From positions 144,934 through 208,933 of the IMG/VR virus record IMGVR_UViG_3300027573_000779: 64,000 nucleotides of DNA, one strand, 5' to 3'. The stretch comes from a virus. Of the stretch, positions 7,462-14,750 are shown piece after piece. The notes under the pieces were generated by a model that had not been told where the DNA came from, ran no database searches, and was given only the letters and a program-made list of their open reading frames with translations. Position numbers and translations under genes: made by a program. The stretch's first letter is position 1. The number at the start of each line of letters is the position of its first letter.

Positions 7462-7797
7462 ATGACTAAAACTTACCGGCTAAAGTTGGACGACAAATAT
7501 TTTGACTATTGTTATAGGGGTCAGATGTTTTGTTGCTGTGATTTTATAGAACGAATTTTTGGGTCTTTGCCCCCTAAGATAACACTCGCCGCTTCAACAA
7601 CAAAAAAACAGGGCACTAGAATTTATGTCAAAAAACAGATATGCGAAGAGGAGACGTTTTGGTGGTGGCGGCACGACTGGGAAAGTAAAACAACAATATA
7701 TACTCTGTCTGGTTGTGTTGAGGAAAAGTTAACCAAGCTGTTTCCGAATGTTAAAGTAGGGGAGCAGATTGCTGTTTGGGTGAACGTTACAAAATAA
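7462..7797 (+). CDS. Paralogue family P4 member, 111 aa
   Basis: Start taken at ATG 7462, just after the previous stop. It shares a layout with the genes at 8042-8404, 29051-29383 and 59823-60197: an N-terminal strand, a helix with F-(I/V)-x-x-(L/I), then PP-K-I-T followed by a Lys/Gly-rich turn and a strand, an aromatic middle (FWWWRHDW here), and a C-terminal helix ending LFPNVK plus a final V-W-V strand. The family is not one I can name. Four diverged copies in one window suggest repeated duplication. Confidence 0.65.
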   Translation: MTKTYRLKLDDKYFDYCYRGQMFCCCDFIERIFGSLPPKITLAASTTKKQGTRIYVKKQICEEETFWWWRHDWESKTTIYTLSGCVEEKLTKLFPNVKVGEQIAVWVNVTK

Positions 7798-7803
7798 TTT
7801 ATA

Positions 7804-8037
7804 ATGAAAAGCCAACTCGTTTTTAACATCTTAAAAAGGCCATTTCCTAAATTAATGCAAATGAAAAGAAAGAATTATATTGTTCTTTTTGAAAAAGATA
7901 GTTGCGGCACTGTAATACATGCCCCTTTAACCCCTCCAGACTGCCAATCTTATAGTTTAGGATATTATGCCGATAATTGGGCTATGGAAGGCTTTGAAGA
8001 AATGCCGGAAGGAACTCAGGTTGTAATTTCAATATAA
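7804..8037 (+). CDS. Hypothetical protein, 77 aa
   Basis: Starts 7 nt after the upstream stop; an internal ATG at 7861 (MKRKNYIVLF) is an alternative. The C-terminal part (NWAMEGFEEMPEGTQVVISI) resembles the minus-strand gene at 23957-24229 (FNWTVGRFEEVPNGDLLLVF), so the two may be distant paralogues. Function unknown. Confidence 0.5.
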   Translation: MKSQLVFNILKRPFPKLMQMKRKNYIVLFEKDSCGTVIHAPLTPPDCQSYSLGYYADNWAMEGFEEMPEGTQVVISI

Positions 8038-8041
8038 GGAG

Positions 8042-8404
8042 ATGAAAATTTTTGAACTTGCTCTTTCGGAGTCTAATTATTGGGTATACGCAGAAAGAAA
8101 TGGAGAAAAAAAGTTACTGCGAGCATTATGCGCAAATTTTGTCTGGCAATTAATTGAAGGAAAACCTGAAAAGATAAGGGTCACTGTCGATACCCAACCG
8201 ATTGAAGGGGCAAAAAAGCTTAAAGTTTGGCCAAACTTTTATGGTTGGTGTTGGTCAAATCCCGAGATGAATTTTACGATGCAAACTGATACTGCGCCAG
8301 TATATACATATGCCTCAGAGGTACTGAATAATATCTTTGGACAACATGTTGGAAAACATAGTGACAACAGCTTTGATATTTGGCTCTTGATTGAACCATC
8401 ATAA
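8042..8404 (+). CDS. Paralogue family P4 member, 120 aa
   Basis: AAGGAG directly precedes ATG. The core PEKIRVTVDTQPIEGAKK aligns by eye with PRHIKITVSTKRIKGHK (29051 gene) and PERIKVTVLTTPIKKGKK (59823 gene), followed in each by an aromatic segment (GWCWSN here) and a helix TYASEVLNNIFG. Globular alpha/beta protein with no signal peptide. Function unknown. Confidence 0.65.
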   Translation: MKIFELALSESNYWVYAERNGEKKLLRALCANFVWQLIEGKPEKIRVTVDTQPIEGAKKLKVWPNFYGWCWSNPEMNFTMQTDTAPVYTYASEVLNNIFGQHVGKHSDNSFDIWLLIEPS

Positions 8405-8407
8405 ATA

Positions 8408-8602
8408 ATGACCCTAGAACAAAAAACTAGAAGTTTATTAAGGCGAGTGCTGCGGCTTGACTGTTTATCTTCTGAGATTGATTATGAAGTGCAACTTTAC
8501 AAGCTCCAAAAAGAAGTTAGAAAACATTTAAAAGAATTGCCAAAGTTACGAAAATGTTTAGGTTGTGGTTTTGTGCATAACGGCGACTGCGCGACTATAT
8601 GA
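8408..8602 (+). CDS. Small helical protein with CxxC
   Basis: A 64-residue, mostly charged helical protein (EVQLYKLQKEVRKHLKELPK) with a C-terminal CLGCGFVHNGDC that could bind zinc. The stop overlaps the next ATG (ATGA), so it is coupled to the following gene. Function unknown. Confidence 0.55.
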   Translation: MTLEQKTRSLLRRVLRLDCLSSEIDYEVQLYKLQKEVRKHLKELPKLRKCLGCGFVHNGDCATI

Positions 8603-8781
8603 AAAACATAAAACTTATAAACATTGTTCAGGCTCTAGATAATGAAGTCGGTATTACTGATAAAGACATGGTTGAAACTATTAAGTTTTTAACTAACGTC
8701 CTTGATTCCAAAGATAGTGTTAAAAAGGTCTGGAAGCATGTTAAAGATGCATATGAATATGAGTTTTGTAAACCATCATGA
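8599..8781 (+). CDS. Small helical protein, 60 aa
   Basis: ATGA overlaps on both sides link it to the genes before and after. The sequence is predicted helical throughout, with VETIKFLTNVLDSKDSVKKV as the core. No motif recognised. Confidence 0.55.
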   Translation: MKNIKLINIVQALDNEVGITDKDMVETIKFLTNVLDSKDSVKKVWKHVKDAYEYEFCKPS

Positions 8782-8906
8782 AACAAACCGCTTTAGATAT
8801 CTTACTTACAGACCCTGAATTTTTGGCCGCTTTCGGCGCTTTTATTACTGGTATGATAATATATGTTGCTGTTATGTGGTATAGAGATTGGAGAAGAGAA
8901 AGATAA
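8778..8906 (+). CDS. Single-pass membrane micro-protein, 42 aa
   Basis: ATG in an ATGA overlap with the upstream stop. The product has a polar N-terminus, one TM helix (about FLAAFGAFITGMIIYVAVMW) and a basic C-terminal tail (RDWRRER), the layout of a small inner-membrane protein. The positive-inside rule puts the C-terminus in the cytoplasm. It could be a holin- or lysis-related peptide or a membrane regulator, but nothing shows this directly. Confidence 0.55.
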   Translation: MKQTALDILLTDPEFLAAFGAFITGMIIYVAVMWYRDWRRER

Positions 8907-8911
8907 AACTT

Positions 8912-9172
8912 GTGAAAATTCAAATCGAAAAATCAGAAGGCCATTATAGGGCAGATTGTCTGGATTTGCCCGGAACTCCTCCTGTAGGATTAGGGGAAAC
9001 GCCAGAAATGGCCGTCGCCTGCTTATTTTATAGGATGATGTTTGAAAGTCCCGGTGGCCCAAACAGTTATCAAAGGTATCGTTGGTTTGATTCAATTGAA
9101 AAAGGCGAGCCTATTATTGTTAATGACAAGATGTGGAGCTATCCCCCTTCTTATTTAAAAGATTTGAGATAA
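8912..9172 (+). CDS. HicB-like small protein
   Basis: Start placed at GTG 8912 (a TTG at 8909 is equally possible); the longer frame from 8888 lies within the membrane micro-protein. The fold-defining stretch VKIQIEKSEGHYRADCLDLPG followed by GLGETPEMAVACLF matches the HicB partial RNase-H-like fold of type II antitoxins. No HicA toxin is next to it, and no DNA-binding domain follows, so it may be a stand-alone decoy or antitoxin-like protein. Confidence 0.65.
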   Translation: MKIQIEKSEGHYRADCLDLPGTPPVGLGETPEMAVACLFYRMMFESPGGPNSYQRYRWFDSIEKGEPIIVNDKMWSYPPSYLKDLR

Positions 9173-9176
9173 AATT

Positions 9177-9365
9177 ATGAGTAAATTGTATCAAATTTAT
9201 GAACATGATTTGGCTATTCTTGAAAGCGAGCTACCAAGGTTGTTAGAAAGGCCAAACTGCGATGATGTAATTGTGCGCAAAAGGTGGGAAGCCATAAAAA
9301 AGATTATTTGTGACATAAGATGGGATTATGGTCCACCGTTAGAGAGTTTTATTATAGAGGAATAA
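9177..9365 (+). CDS. Small acidic helical protein, 62 aa
   Basis: Last gene of the plus-strand block, 5 nt after the HicB-like gene. Charged, helical sequence (HDLAILESELPRLLERPN) with no motif. It is followed by a gene-free convergent region. Confidence 0.55.
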   Translation: MSKLYQIYEHDLAILESELPRLLERPNCDDVIVRKRWEAIKKIICDIRWDYGPPLESFIIEE

Positions 9366-9385
9366 TAATTGGTTTGTCCTCATGT

Positions 9386-9525
9386 TTTGAAAACACCTTT
9401 TAAAAAAGAGCGTCTGGCCGAAATTTTAACTTAGTAAATGGTTTGAAAACTCCACTTTTTAAAATGATGGGTGGGCTTTTATATACAAGAAAGAAAGACA
9501 ATATTTGAAAAGTCACCTTTTAAAA
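9386..9525. repeat. Three degenerate ~22-bp direct repeats in convergent intergenic region
   Basis: Copies at 9386-9406, 9442-9464 and 9504-9525 follow TTTGAAAA-N2-5-CCACTTTTTAAAA in slightly different versions, spaced 56 and 62 nt apart. They lie between converging gene blocks where no ORF is seen. Regular size and spacing suggest protein-binding sites (iterons, partition or packaging related) rather than promoters, because the TTGAAA/TAAAAT-like parts are only about 11 nt apart. Confidence 0.55.
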
Positions 9526-9636
9526 TAGGTAGTGGAACGAATTTAACCCCCCCGCGCCCAATTCCGCCATAAGCCTCCCTTACTTTTTCATTAACACCCC
9601 CCCGGTCGAACTTATACTGCCTTTTCGCGTCAAGGC

Positions 9637-9667
9637 ACAAAAAAAGCGAGCTTATTAGGCTCGCTTG
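9637..9667 (-). terminator. Rho-independent terminator, minus strand
   Basis: GCGAGC (9646-9651) pairs with GCTCGC (9659-9664). Read on minus, the hairpin AAGCGAGC-CTAATA-GCTCGCTT runs straight into seven T. It closes the minus-strand unit ending with the gene at 9717. Confidence 0.8.
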
Positions 9668-9716
9668 TAGTGTTTTTAAGCTAAATTAGTTTACTTTTCT
9701 GTGGGTGTTTGCTTCC

Positions 9717-9944
9717 TCATCCCAAACAAACAGGCTCTTGCCAAGTATCGTAATTGACCCATTGACGCATTAGGAGCTTGTGTGTGTCTTTGCTAATGGT
9801 TCCACCGTCAAGTAGGAATTTAATAAACTCTGCAATGGTCATTAAAGGATAATCTACTGGCATGTTGACTGCATTGTTATAAGTGGCAACGTAAACGCCT
9901 ACAATGGCGCTTGCCCTATCGAGGTCAAGATATTGATTATTCAT
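9717..9944 (-). CDS. Hypothetical protein, 75 aa
   Basis: AAAGGA lies 8 nt before ATG, a classic Shine-Dalgarno spacing, consistent with its place as second gene of a two-gene unit. Alpha-helical protein (YPLMTIAEFIKFLLDGG) with no motif. It is followed by a terminator. Confidence 0.6.
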   Translation of the reverse strand: MNNQYLDLDRASAIVGVYVATYNNAVNMPVDYPLMTIAEFIKFLLDGGTISKDTHKLLMRQWVNYDTWQEPVCLG

Positions 9945-9970
9945 GGTCTAATCCTTTCAGATTAATGGGT

Positions 9971-10207
9971 TTACTTGGCTTCTGGAAAGGTCATCCAGAG
10001 CTTATGCAAAGCAGTCATAGTATTAGAGAAACCTTGACACACATCGTCAACCAAATAGAACTGTAGCTTGCCAAGGTCTGTATCTATTTCCATTCCTTCA
10101 CTGCTAGGTATTTGAGAACAAACCCTAGCGCCAACCGTATTGAATTTCTCCATGAGGGTTTTGACTTCTCCCCTAAGAGCTTTGATATCGTCTTTTATAG
10201 AATTCAT
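9971..10207 (-). CDS. Hypothetical protein, 78 aa
   Basis: L-promoter TTTGCA/17/TAGGAT ends 6 nt before ATG. The protein begins with a coiled-coil-like stretch (IKDDIKALRGEVKTLMEKF) and ends with a helix-rich segment. It is first in a two-gene unit with the gene at 9717. Confidence 0.6.
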   Translation of the reverse strand: MNSIKDDIKALRGEVKTLMEKFNTVGARVCSQIPSSEGMEIDTDLGKLQFYLVDDVCQGFSNTMTALHKLWMTFPEAK

Positions 10208-10242
10208 GCCACAATCCTACTCTACACCTGCCTAAATGCAAA

Positions 10243-10270
10243 CAAAAAAGGGAGGATTTTTTCTCCTCCC
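10243..10270 (-). terminator. Rho-independent terminator, minus strand
   Basis: GGGAGGA (10250-10256) pairs with TCCTCCC (10264-10270); on minus the 7-bp stem is followed by TTTTTTG. It closes the zinc/OB-like gene at 10293. Confidence 0.85.
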
Positions 10271-10292
10271 TATATTGCTCTCCTACAATGAC

Positions 10293-11483
10293 TTAGGAAT
10301 TAATCACTAGTCTACTTACCTTGGTTTGTTTGTTCCCCTTCCATTCTTCATGAGCCTTAACTGTAAAAGTAGCATTGACCATGGTACCCATAGGCACATT
10401 GACGTTTGTTCCACTCTTCCAGATAAGCCTAGAGCCATCATTAGCGCTAAAGGAGTGTATATAGGTGTAACCGTAAGCAGAATCAAACCCAGTAGACTTT
10501 AGGTAGGTTATTGGCTCATTCTTAACCCGTTTACCGACTAGTCCAAAGTAGTTTTGAGTAGCTGCAATCCTAGCTCTTTCAATTGAACGCGCATAGAACT
10601 CAGGGACAAAGGCCAGAATACCCGTATTTTTCCATTCTACAGCCTCACACTTGCAAACTACTAACAGACTATGCTCAAAATCTGTAATGGCCTCAGAGTC
10701 TTTGTTTTCTAGGGTCTCAATAACATACTCCTTTGCCTTACTAGCTAGAATAATATCGCAATCCTCTGGTCTATGGTAGTCAACGCCCAATCTCCAATCT
10801 TTTGCAGGGTGCATCCAGTCAGACGCCCTATCCTTAGTAGCAATACCTAGGGTTTCTTGTGCTTTCTTGCTCCCTATAAACCCAAAAAACCTTATAACGC
10901 ACGCTGCATAGGCCAGAAAACTCTCTACGTGACACAGTGAACGCCCGCAACCATACCCACCTAAGCCTTCTGATATTTCGCAAGCTTCTCTAAGTGAGAA
11001 GGCTAATTCTGCCATAGCTGCCAATCTTTCGGGACTATTGTGTCCCAAAAAATCACGTAAGCAATTGCGCCCTACCATCTTACGTGAACCGTCATCATGC
11101 AAAACAATAAAGGTTTCTATCCTATATCTAGCTTGCTTGCAATGGTCACAGTGTTGCGCACCCGTTCTAAACTCTCCTAATTCCGCCTCAATTCCGGGTG
11201 CTTTCCTTAGGATGTTTCCTTCCTCTGTATGCTCTACTACAGCCGCAAGCGTCCAACCATTAAACTTAGGCGCTTCCCCAGAGACTTCTACAAAATGATA
11301 TCTATCTACTCTGACAACTAGGCCAGAAATATCGTCCTTAATCTGTATGTCCTCCGTTCTGCCCGTCTCATTAAAGACAATTAAAGGGCAACCCAGTTTG
11401 ATAGCTTTCTTGTTAAGCTTGGCAATTTGCTCCCTAAGAGAGTAAAGGTTGCCCGAATAGACTCTATAAACGTTAGAATTCAT
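10293..11483 (-). CDS. Zinc-finger protein with OB-like C-terminus, putative nucleic-acid binding
   Basis: A 396-residue protein. Cys112-xx-Cys115 and Cys141 sit around the phrase FIVLHDDGSRKMVGRNCLRDFLG, known from a family of plasmid and phage proteins with a 'CDHC...VG..C..DF.G' zinc module. The C-terminal 90 residues (LVGKRVKNEPITYLKSTGF... to VPMGTMVNATFTVKAHEEW) alternate strands in a way that suggests an OB fold. I infer DNA or RNA binding; no enzyme motif is visible. L-promoter TTGTGT/17/TAGGAT, 6 nt before ATG; a further TTGACA with a 20-nt spacer lies just upstream, apparently a worn second copy. Confidence 0.7.
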   Translation of the reverse strand: MNSNVYRVYSGNLYSLREQIAKLNKKAIKLGCPLIVFNETGRTEDIQIKDDISGLVVRVDRYHFVEVSGEAPKFNGWTLAAVVEHTEEGNILRKAPGIEAELGEFRTGAQHCDHCKQARYRIETFIVLHDDGSRKMVGRNCLRDFLGHNSPERLAAMAELAFSLREACEISEGLGGYGCGRSLCHVESFLAYAACVIRFFGFIGSKKAQETLGIATKDRASDWMHPAKDWRLGVDYHRPEDCDIILASKAKEYVIETLENKDSEAITDFEHSLLVVCKCEAVEWKNTGILAFVPEFYARSIERARIAATQNYFGLVGKRVKNEPITYLKSTGFDSAYGYTYIHSFSANDGSRLIWKSGTNVNVPMGTMVNATFTVKAHEEWKGNKQTKVSRLVINS

Positions 11484-11537
11484 GTTTAAATCCTACTCTA
11501 GTCGCCCATGACACACAATATCTTTTTTATCCTTATG

Positions 11538-11699
11538 TCAAACTACTTCTTCCTGTTGTTCTTCCTGTTGTTCTTCCATCTCTTTCTCACCTAGGCAATC
11601 ATGACACAACCCGTCAACGTCATTAATGTCAAGTAAGATGTGTATATGAAACACTTGTCCACATTTGGGACATGTAAAGATATTAGACAAAGAATACAT
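11538..11699 (-). CDS. Zinc-ribbon mini-protein with acidic Gln/Glu tail, 53 aa
   Basis: The frame from ATG 11699 to TGA 11538 gives CPKC near residue 10 and CHDC near residue 32 around FHIHILLDINDVDG, a plausible zinc ribbon, followed by a tail of repeated EEQQ (EKEMEEQQEEQQEEVV). The tail DNA is a GAAGAACAACAG repeat in two copies. No clear L-promoter is seen before its start. One of many zinc-ribbon mini-proteins in this block. Confidence 0.6.
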   Translation of the reverse strand: MYSLSNIFTCPKCGQVFHIHILLDINDVDGLCHDCLGEKEMEEQQEEQQEEVV

Positions 11700-11742
11700 G
11701 AGAAGTTAGGGTTTAGTCACCTCACCCCTTTTTGATTTTAGG

Positions 11743-12201
11743 CTATTCGCAGGTTATAGCGTGACTTCGCTCTGTAGCCCATTCTGGCAAATCTCCCTGT
11801 TTTTCTGCCATCCTAAAGTAGGAGTAGGCTTGTGCAAGGGGTTTAATGAAGTAAACGCATTCCATGGCATTCCAGTCCGCCGTTGCTAGTTCTTGTGCCA
11901 CGATTGGCAGTCCGCCACCCTTGACCCCTTTAAACTTCATTAGCTCCTGTTTGTGTGTGCCGTCGACACACATGCGTAACTCTTGACGTATCCTTAGACC
12001 ATAAAGAAACTGTTTAGGTGTAGCAGTAACATAGGCTAACCCATTGTTAAGGAATTCAAGCTCGCCGTCAAAACAGTGAACCGCGTAAAGAGTATTAAAG
12101 GCATTAAGTATGCTTTCCTCTGTACCACTGAATAGCACATAGACGCTAGTACCATTCAATTGCTTTTGAACCTCACAACCACAGATAGTTAATTTATTCA
12201 T
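11743..12201 (-). CDS. Hypothetical protein, 152 aa
   Basis: Start moved to ATG 12201: an L-promoter TTGCAT/17/TATTCT ends 6 nt before it, so the 23 codons upstream to 12270 would be promoter sequence. The protein is mixed alpha/beta (SVYVLFSGTEESILNAFNTL; VECVYFIKPLAQAYSYFRMA type segments) with no recognised motif. It follows the ArdC-like gene on the same strand but is separately promoted. Confidence 0.6.
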   Translation of the reverse strand: MNKLTICGCEVQKQLNGTSVYVLFSGTEESILNAFNTLYAVHCFDGELEFLNNGLAYVTATPKQFLYGLRIRQELRMCVDGTHKQELMKFKGVKGGGLPIVAQELATADWNAMECVYFIKPLAQAYSYFRMAEKQGDLPEWATERSHAITCE

Positions 12202-12266
12202 GCTTAAAGAATAATCCCCACAAGACAAGGATGCAAGTTTTTTTTTAATATTTTTTAATATTTTTT

Positions 12267-13139
12267 TCATGCTGCAACCGCCTCAACATCAAGCTCTTCT
12301 GTAGGCTCTTCTGCCTTTGGATTAAGTTTTTCCATGACCCATTCAAACCTTTTTTGCGCTTGTCCACTAGCGCCAACAATCAGTTTGCAGTCATCACGCA
12401 ATTGACTAATCCAGTTATTAAGATAGGCTCCGCTATTTTTGATTGTCTTACTAATGTCTATTCCGCAGTAGCTAGCAAAAAAGTTTGCACCTATTTCCGC
12501 AGTAAGTTCCTCTTTGCTATAAGATTCGTTCCCAAAATTACAGTCAAGAGTGACGCCTACTTCCTTACTAAGCCAGTGAGTTAATTCATGGAACAATGTG
12601 CAGTAATACTCTTCTACGCTGCCAAATTTCTCCTTTAAGGGCATGTATACAGTATGCTCTGAGGGTCTGTAGCAAGCCCTATCGCCACTATGGATGACAT
12701 TAACGCCCGTAGCCAGTACTAGCTTTTCAGCCTCTTCTATTGGCATAAAGTCAAGTCTGTTTTGCGCTGGCAGCTTGACCTTTACGTTCTCAGTATCTTC
12801 CAAGGCAAACACTGTATAATACCTTAAAAGAGGGATTGTCTTTTCCTCTTTGTTACCCGTAGGGCCGACTTTTTGCTCTTTAAGCATTTTCCAGAATACT
12901 ACAGGAATTCCCTTAGCTCCCTTTTTAATACTTCCGCCCGCTGCCCTTGCTTGATTGAAAGTCAAGAACCATTCTCCCTTGTCAGCTATAGCGCACATAA
13001 GAACATTAACTCCCCTATACGCCTTTTTGCTAATACAGTTACCATACCTAAAGCTACTCCAAGGTTTGTGCCATGGAACACTCTTATTCTCTTCCATCGC
13101 CTTAACTATTCTGTCAGTGATAATTTCATATGTATTCAT
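12267..13139 (-). CDS. ardC: ArdC-like antirestriction protein
   Basis: A 290-residue protein with the ArdC layout: an N-terminal ssDNA-binding domain (opening TDRIVKAMEENKSVPWHKPW, then GVNVLM and FNQARAAGGSIKKGAKG) and a C-terminal metalloprotease-like domain with HELTH (184-188) and a downstream EELTAEIGA that supplies the third zinc ligand. ArdC proteins bind ssDNA and protect incoming DNA from restriction. Start is ATG 13139, because L-promoter TTGCGG/16/TATATT ends 6 nt before it; the longer start at 13154 would sit inside the promoter. A DUF2958 gene, a common companion of ArdC, lies 3.8 kb downstream. Confidence 0.88.
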   Translation of the reverse strand: MNTYEIITDRIVKAMEENKSVPWHKPWSSFRYGNCISKKAYRGVNVLMCAIADKGEWFLTFNQARAAGGSIKKGAKGIPVVFWKMLKEQKVGPTGNKEEKTIPLLRYYTVFALEDTENVKVKLPAQNRLDFMPIEEAEKLVLATGVNVIHSGDRACYRPSEHTVYMPLKEKFGSVEEYYCTLFHELTHWLSKEVGVTLDCNFGNESYSKEELTAEIGANFFASYCGIDISKTIKNSGAYLNNWISQLRDDCKLIVGASGQAQKRFEWVMEKLNPKAEEPTEELDVEAVAA

Positions 13140-13192
13140 AGGCTCAATATACATAATCTTTTTTGCGCCGCAAGCATTATTTTAAAATAAAT

Positions 13193-13227
13193 AAAAAAAA
13201 CCCCTAAAGCATTGAGCTTCAGGGGTT
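13193..13227 (-). terminator. Rho-independent terminator, minus strand
   Basis: On minus, AAACCCCTGAAGC-TCAAT-GCTTTAGGGGTTT forms a long stem and is followed by eight T. It ends the unit containing the zinc mini-protein at 13263 and insulates the ArdC promoter. Confidence 0.85.
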
Positions 13228-13262
13228 TATGGTGGGAGGGGGGAAGGAAACTTAGTAGGTTT

Positions 13263-13427
13263 TTAAACTCCTATTGTTTTCTCTTTTGCTTCTTTTACCG
13301 CTTTTGCATAATTTCTAAGACAAGCGATTTTGCAAAAAGTTTTTCCTTTTAGATGTTCAAACCATCTTGTCTTGTTTTGAGCTTTAACTAAAGCGTTTGG
13401 ATTTCCACACCAATCACATTCATTCAT
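13263..13427 (-). CDS. Zinc-finger mini-protein, 54 aa
   Basis: ATG 13427 lies 6 nt after a near-consensus L-promoter (TTGACA/16/TATTAT). The product has CDWC at residues 4-7 and C-x3-C (CKIAC) at about 34-38, with helix-rich basic sequence after it (NYAKAVKEAKEKT). This treble-clef-like spacing (CxxC, about 26 residues, CxxxC) also occurs in the gene at 14519-14713, so the two are related in form. Confidence 0.65.
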   Translation of the reverse strand: MNECDWCGNPNALVKAQNKTRWFEHLKGKTFCKIACLRNYAKAVKEAKEKTIGV

Positions 13428-13457
13428 CACCCCATAATACAAAACCTTTTTGCGTTG

Positions 13458-14006
13458 TCAACTCTTTAGCTTTAAATAAATTGTATCTCCTTGCAAAGTA
13501 ACGCTTTGCATGTATTCTGGTAGGATAATAAACTCCCTAAACCTACCTATAGGTAGTTCACTTCGCAAAGCTCTTTTAGCAATTGTCAAAGGTCTACTAT
13601 TTACAATCGGGCGTTCGCCCTCTTCTATGACTGTTTTCCTATGCTGTAAACCTGTTACGTTAATTGTTCTGTTACTGATACAGAATTTTAGGCCGGGAAC
13701 GATATCAACGTAAGAATCAGGTTTTCTATAGTCAGGATGAAAACGACCTAAAGAATGACTTTTTAAGCTTTCCTCAAAACTCTCTTTAAGTTGTTGAGCT
13801 GCAAGTATTAAGATAGGATGGTTTAGTGCTGGCCTGATTGCGTCAAGAGCTTCTAAAGACTTCCGAAGTTGATTGTCGTAAGATGCACCATAAATTACAG
13901 TATGGCGAGCTAGTTCGCCAGCTTGTTTGCATCTGTATAGAAATGAGACAAACTGAGCTTTACTGGCAAGCTCCTTTAGGGTGTCGATGACTAATTTTTC
14001 GTTCAT
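13458..14006 (-). CDS. Conserved phage-type hypothetical protein, 182 aa
   Basis: L-promoter TTGACA/16/TATTAT ends 6 nt before ATG. The N-terminal half is helical (LRKSLEALDAIRPALNHPIL, then AAQQLKESFEESLKSH) and the C-terminal half is strand-rich with VNSRPLTIAKRALRSELPIG. I recall this combination of a helical domain and a 'PLTIAK..LR..LP..KFREF' motif from other large-phage proteins of unknown function. No catalytic residues are evident. Confidence 0.65.
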   Translation of the reverse strand: MNEKLVIDTLKELASKAQFVSFLYRCKQAGELARHTVIYGASYDNQLRKSLEALDAIRPALNHPILILAAQQLKESFEESLKSHSLGRFHPDYRKPDSYVDIVPGLKFCISNRTINVTGLQHRKTVIEEGERPIVNSRPLTIAKRALRSELPIGRFREFIILPEYMQSVTLQGDTIYLKLKS

Positions 14007-14028
14007 CTCCCAATAATAAAGAGTTTTT

Positions 14029-14280
14029 TTATCTTGTCAAGCTTTTCTCAAAATGCCTTTGCAATAAGCCACAACGTTTTGAATCAAAAAAGACTATTAA
14101 AGCTATAAAGCTCTCAATTAGCCATCGGGGATAGCGCAATTTTAGCCAAAGAAATTTCCAAATCGGCGCTAATAAGCTTTTCTTATTTTTAATATACTTC
14201 GTTGCTGCCCAACGATTTAAAACCGCAATAGGCTTGTATCCCATGGGGTAAAGCCAGATAAAACGTAATACTTCTGTCAT
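14029..14280 (-). CDS. Basic, possibly membrane-associated protein, 83 aa
   Basis: L-promoter TTGCCA/16/TACAAT ends 8 nt before ATG. The sequence is rich in Trp, Lys and Arg with a hydrophobic stretch LIESFIALIVFF near residues 54-65, so it may sit in or on the membrane. No family recognised. Confidence 0.55.
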   Translation of the reverse strand: MTEVLRFIWLYPMGYKPIAVLNRWAATKYIKNKKSLLAPIWKFLWLKLRYPRWLIESFIALIVFFDSKRCGLLQRHFEKSLTR

Positions 14281-14338
14281 TATTCCCCATTGTATCAGAA
14301 ATTTTTACGTTGGCAAGAGGGGGGACCTCCCCAATGGG

Positions 14339-14497
14339 CTAAACGTAGATTGGATATGGATAATTTTCTTTTTGCTCTTGAGTTAGAAAGATTTGCATCC
14401 AAAGACTGCCAGCTTCAGAGACTTTTATATCTTGTGGAAGCTGCCCTTTGCCTAGCGCCACGAAAAAGTCTTGTCTTCTAATGAGATAAAGCTTCAT
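14339..14497 (-). CDS. Small hypothetical protein, 52 aa
   Basis: ATG 14497 follows directly after a textbook GCC/GGC element that itself follows the stop of the gene at 14519, so this is the second cistron of that unit. The protein (opening KLYLIRRQDFFVALGKGQLP) has no motif. The element-to-ATG arrangement is the main support for the start. Confidence 0.6.
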   Translation of the reverse strand: MKLYLIRRQDFFVALGKGQLPQDIKVSEAGSLWMQIFLTQEQKENYPYPIYV

Positions 14498-14520
14498 ATG
14501 CTCAAGCGCCGCAGGGCTTT
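14498..14520 (-). repeat. GCC/GGC intercistronic element (type copy)
   Basis: On minus, AAAGCCCTGCGGCGCTTGAG lies between the stop of the 14519 gene and ATG 14497. At least 20 related copies occur, e.g. near 16850, 17725, 19957, 20157, 22742, 23002, 25068, 25602, 25784, 27801, 31763, 33297, 33522, 36273, 38894, 39361, 39864, 44117, 49092 and 60235. The constant parts are a GCC/GGC mini-hairpin with a 4-nt loop and the following CGCTTGAG. Confidence 0.75.
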
Positions 14521-14713
14521 ATGAATTATAATCCCTTTCACAAGACCGACTACAAAACACCTTTTCTTGCATCTCGTTCTTGTTTTTATCGTCCCTGTTA
14601 ATACCATACCTGAATTTAGCAGGTTGGCCGCACCACGCGCACTCACCCTCTGCTTTTTGGCGCACAACGTTAAAACGTCCAAAAGGGTCTCTTGAGATTG
14701 ATACTGTATTCAT
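14519..14713 (-). CDS. Zinc-finger mini-protein, 64 aa
   Basis: Start moved from 14878 to ATG 14713, which lies 7 nt after L-promoter TTGCAA/16/TATTAT. The protein has CAWC near residue 25 and C-x3-C (CSRSC) near the C-terminus, a treble-clef-like arrangement, preceded by a strand DPFGRFNVVRQKAEGE. Probably a nucleic-acid or protein-binding mini-module. Confidence 0.65.
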   Translation of the reverse strand: MNTVSISRDPFGRFNVVRQKAEGECAWCGQPAKFRYGINRDDKNKNEMQEKVFCSRSCERDYNS

Positions 14714-14750
14714 GTTCTCAATAATAGAGAGTCTTTTTATGTTTGCAAGA

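Larger units (their letters stand above)
9366..9716. other. Gene-free convergent intergenic region
   Basis: About 350 nt between the last plus-strand stop and the end of the minus-strand block. It holds the three repeats, two C-runs (CCCCCCC near 9547 and 9597) and a minus-strand terminator at about 9638-9668. I see no open frame with a start codon worth calling. Confidence 0.7.

Noticed and set aside
9386-9525. Interpretation of the three repeats as promoters.
   Set aside because: TTGAAA- and TAAAAT-like parts are about 11 nt apart, too close for the promoter class seen here, and no gene follows.
12201-12270. Extended start (12270) of the 11743 gene.
   Set aside because: The stretch holds an L-promoter for ATG 12201; the extension is lysine-rich promoter translation.
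14290-14481. Plus-strand frame of 63 codons at 14.3 kb.
   Set aside because: Lies opposite the minus-strand 52-residue gene at 14339, which has a GCC/GGC element before its ATG.
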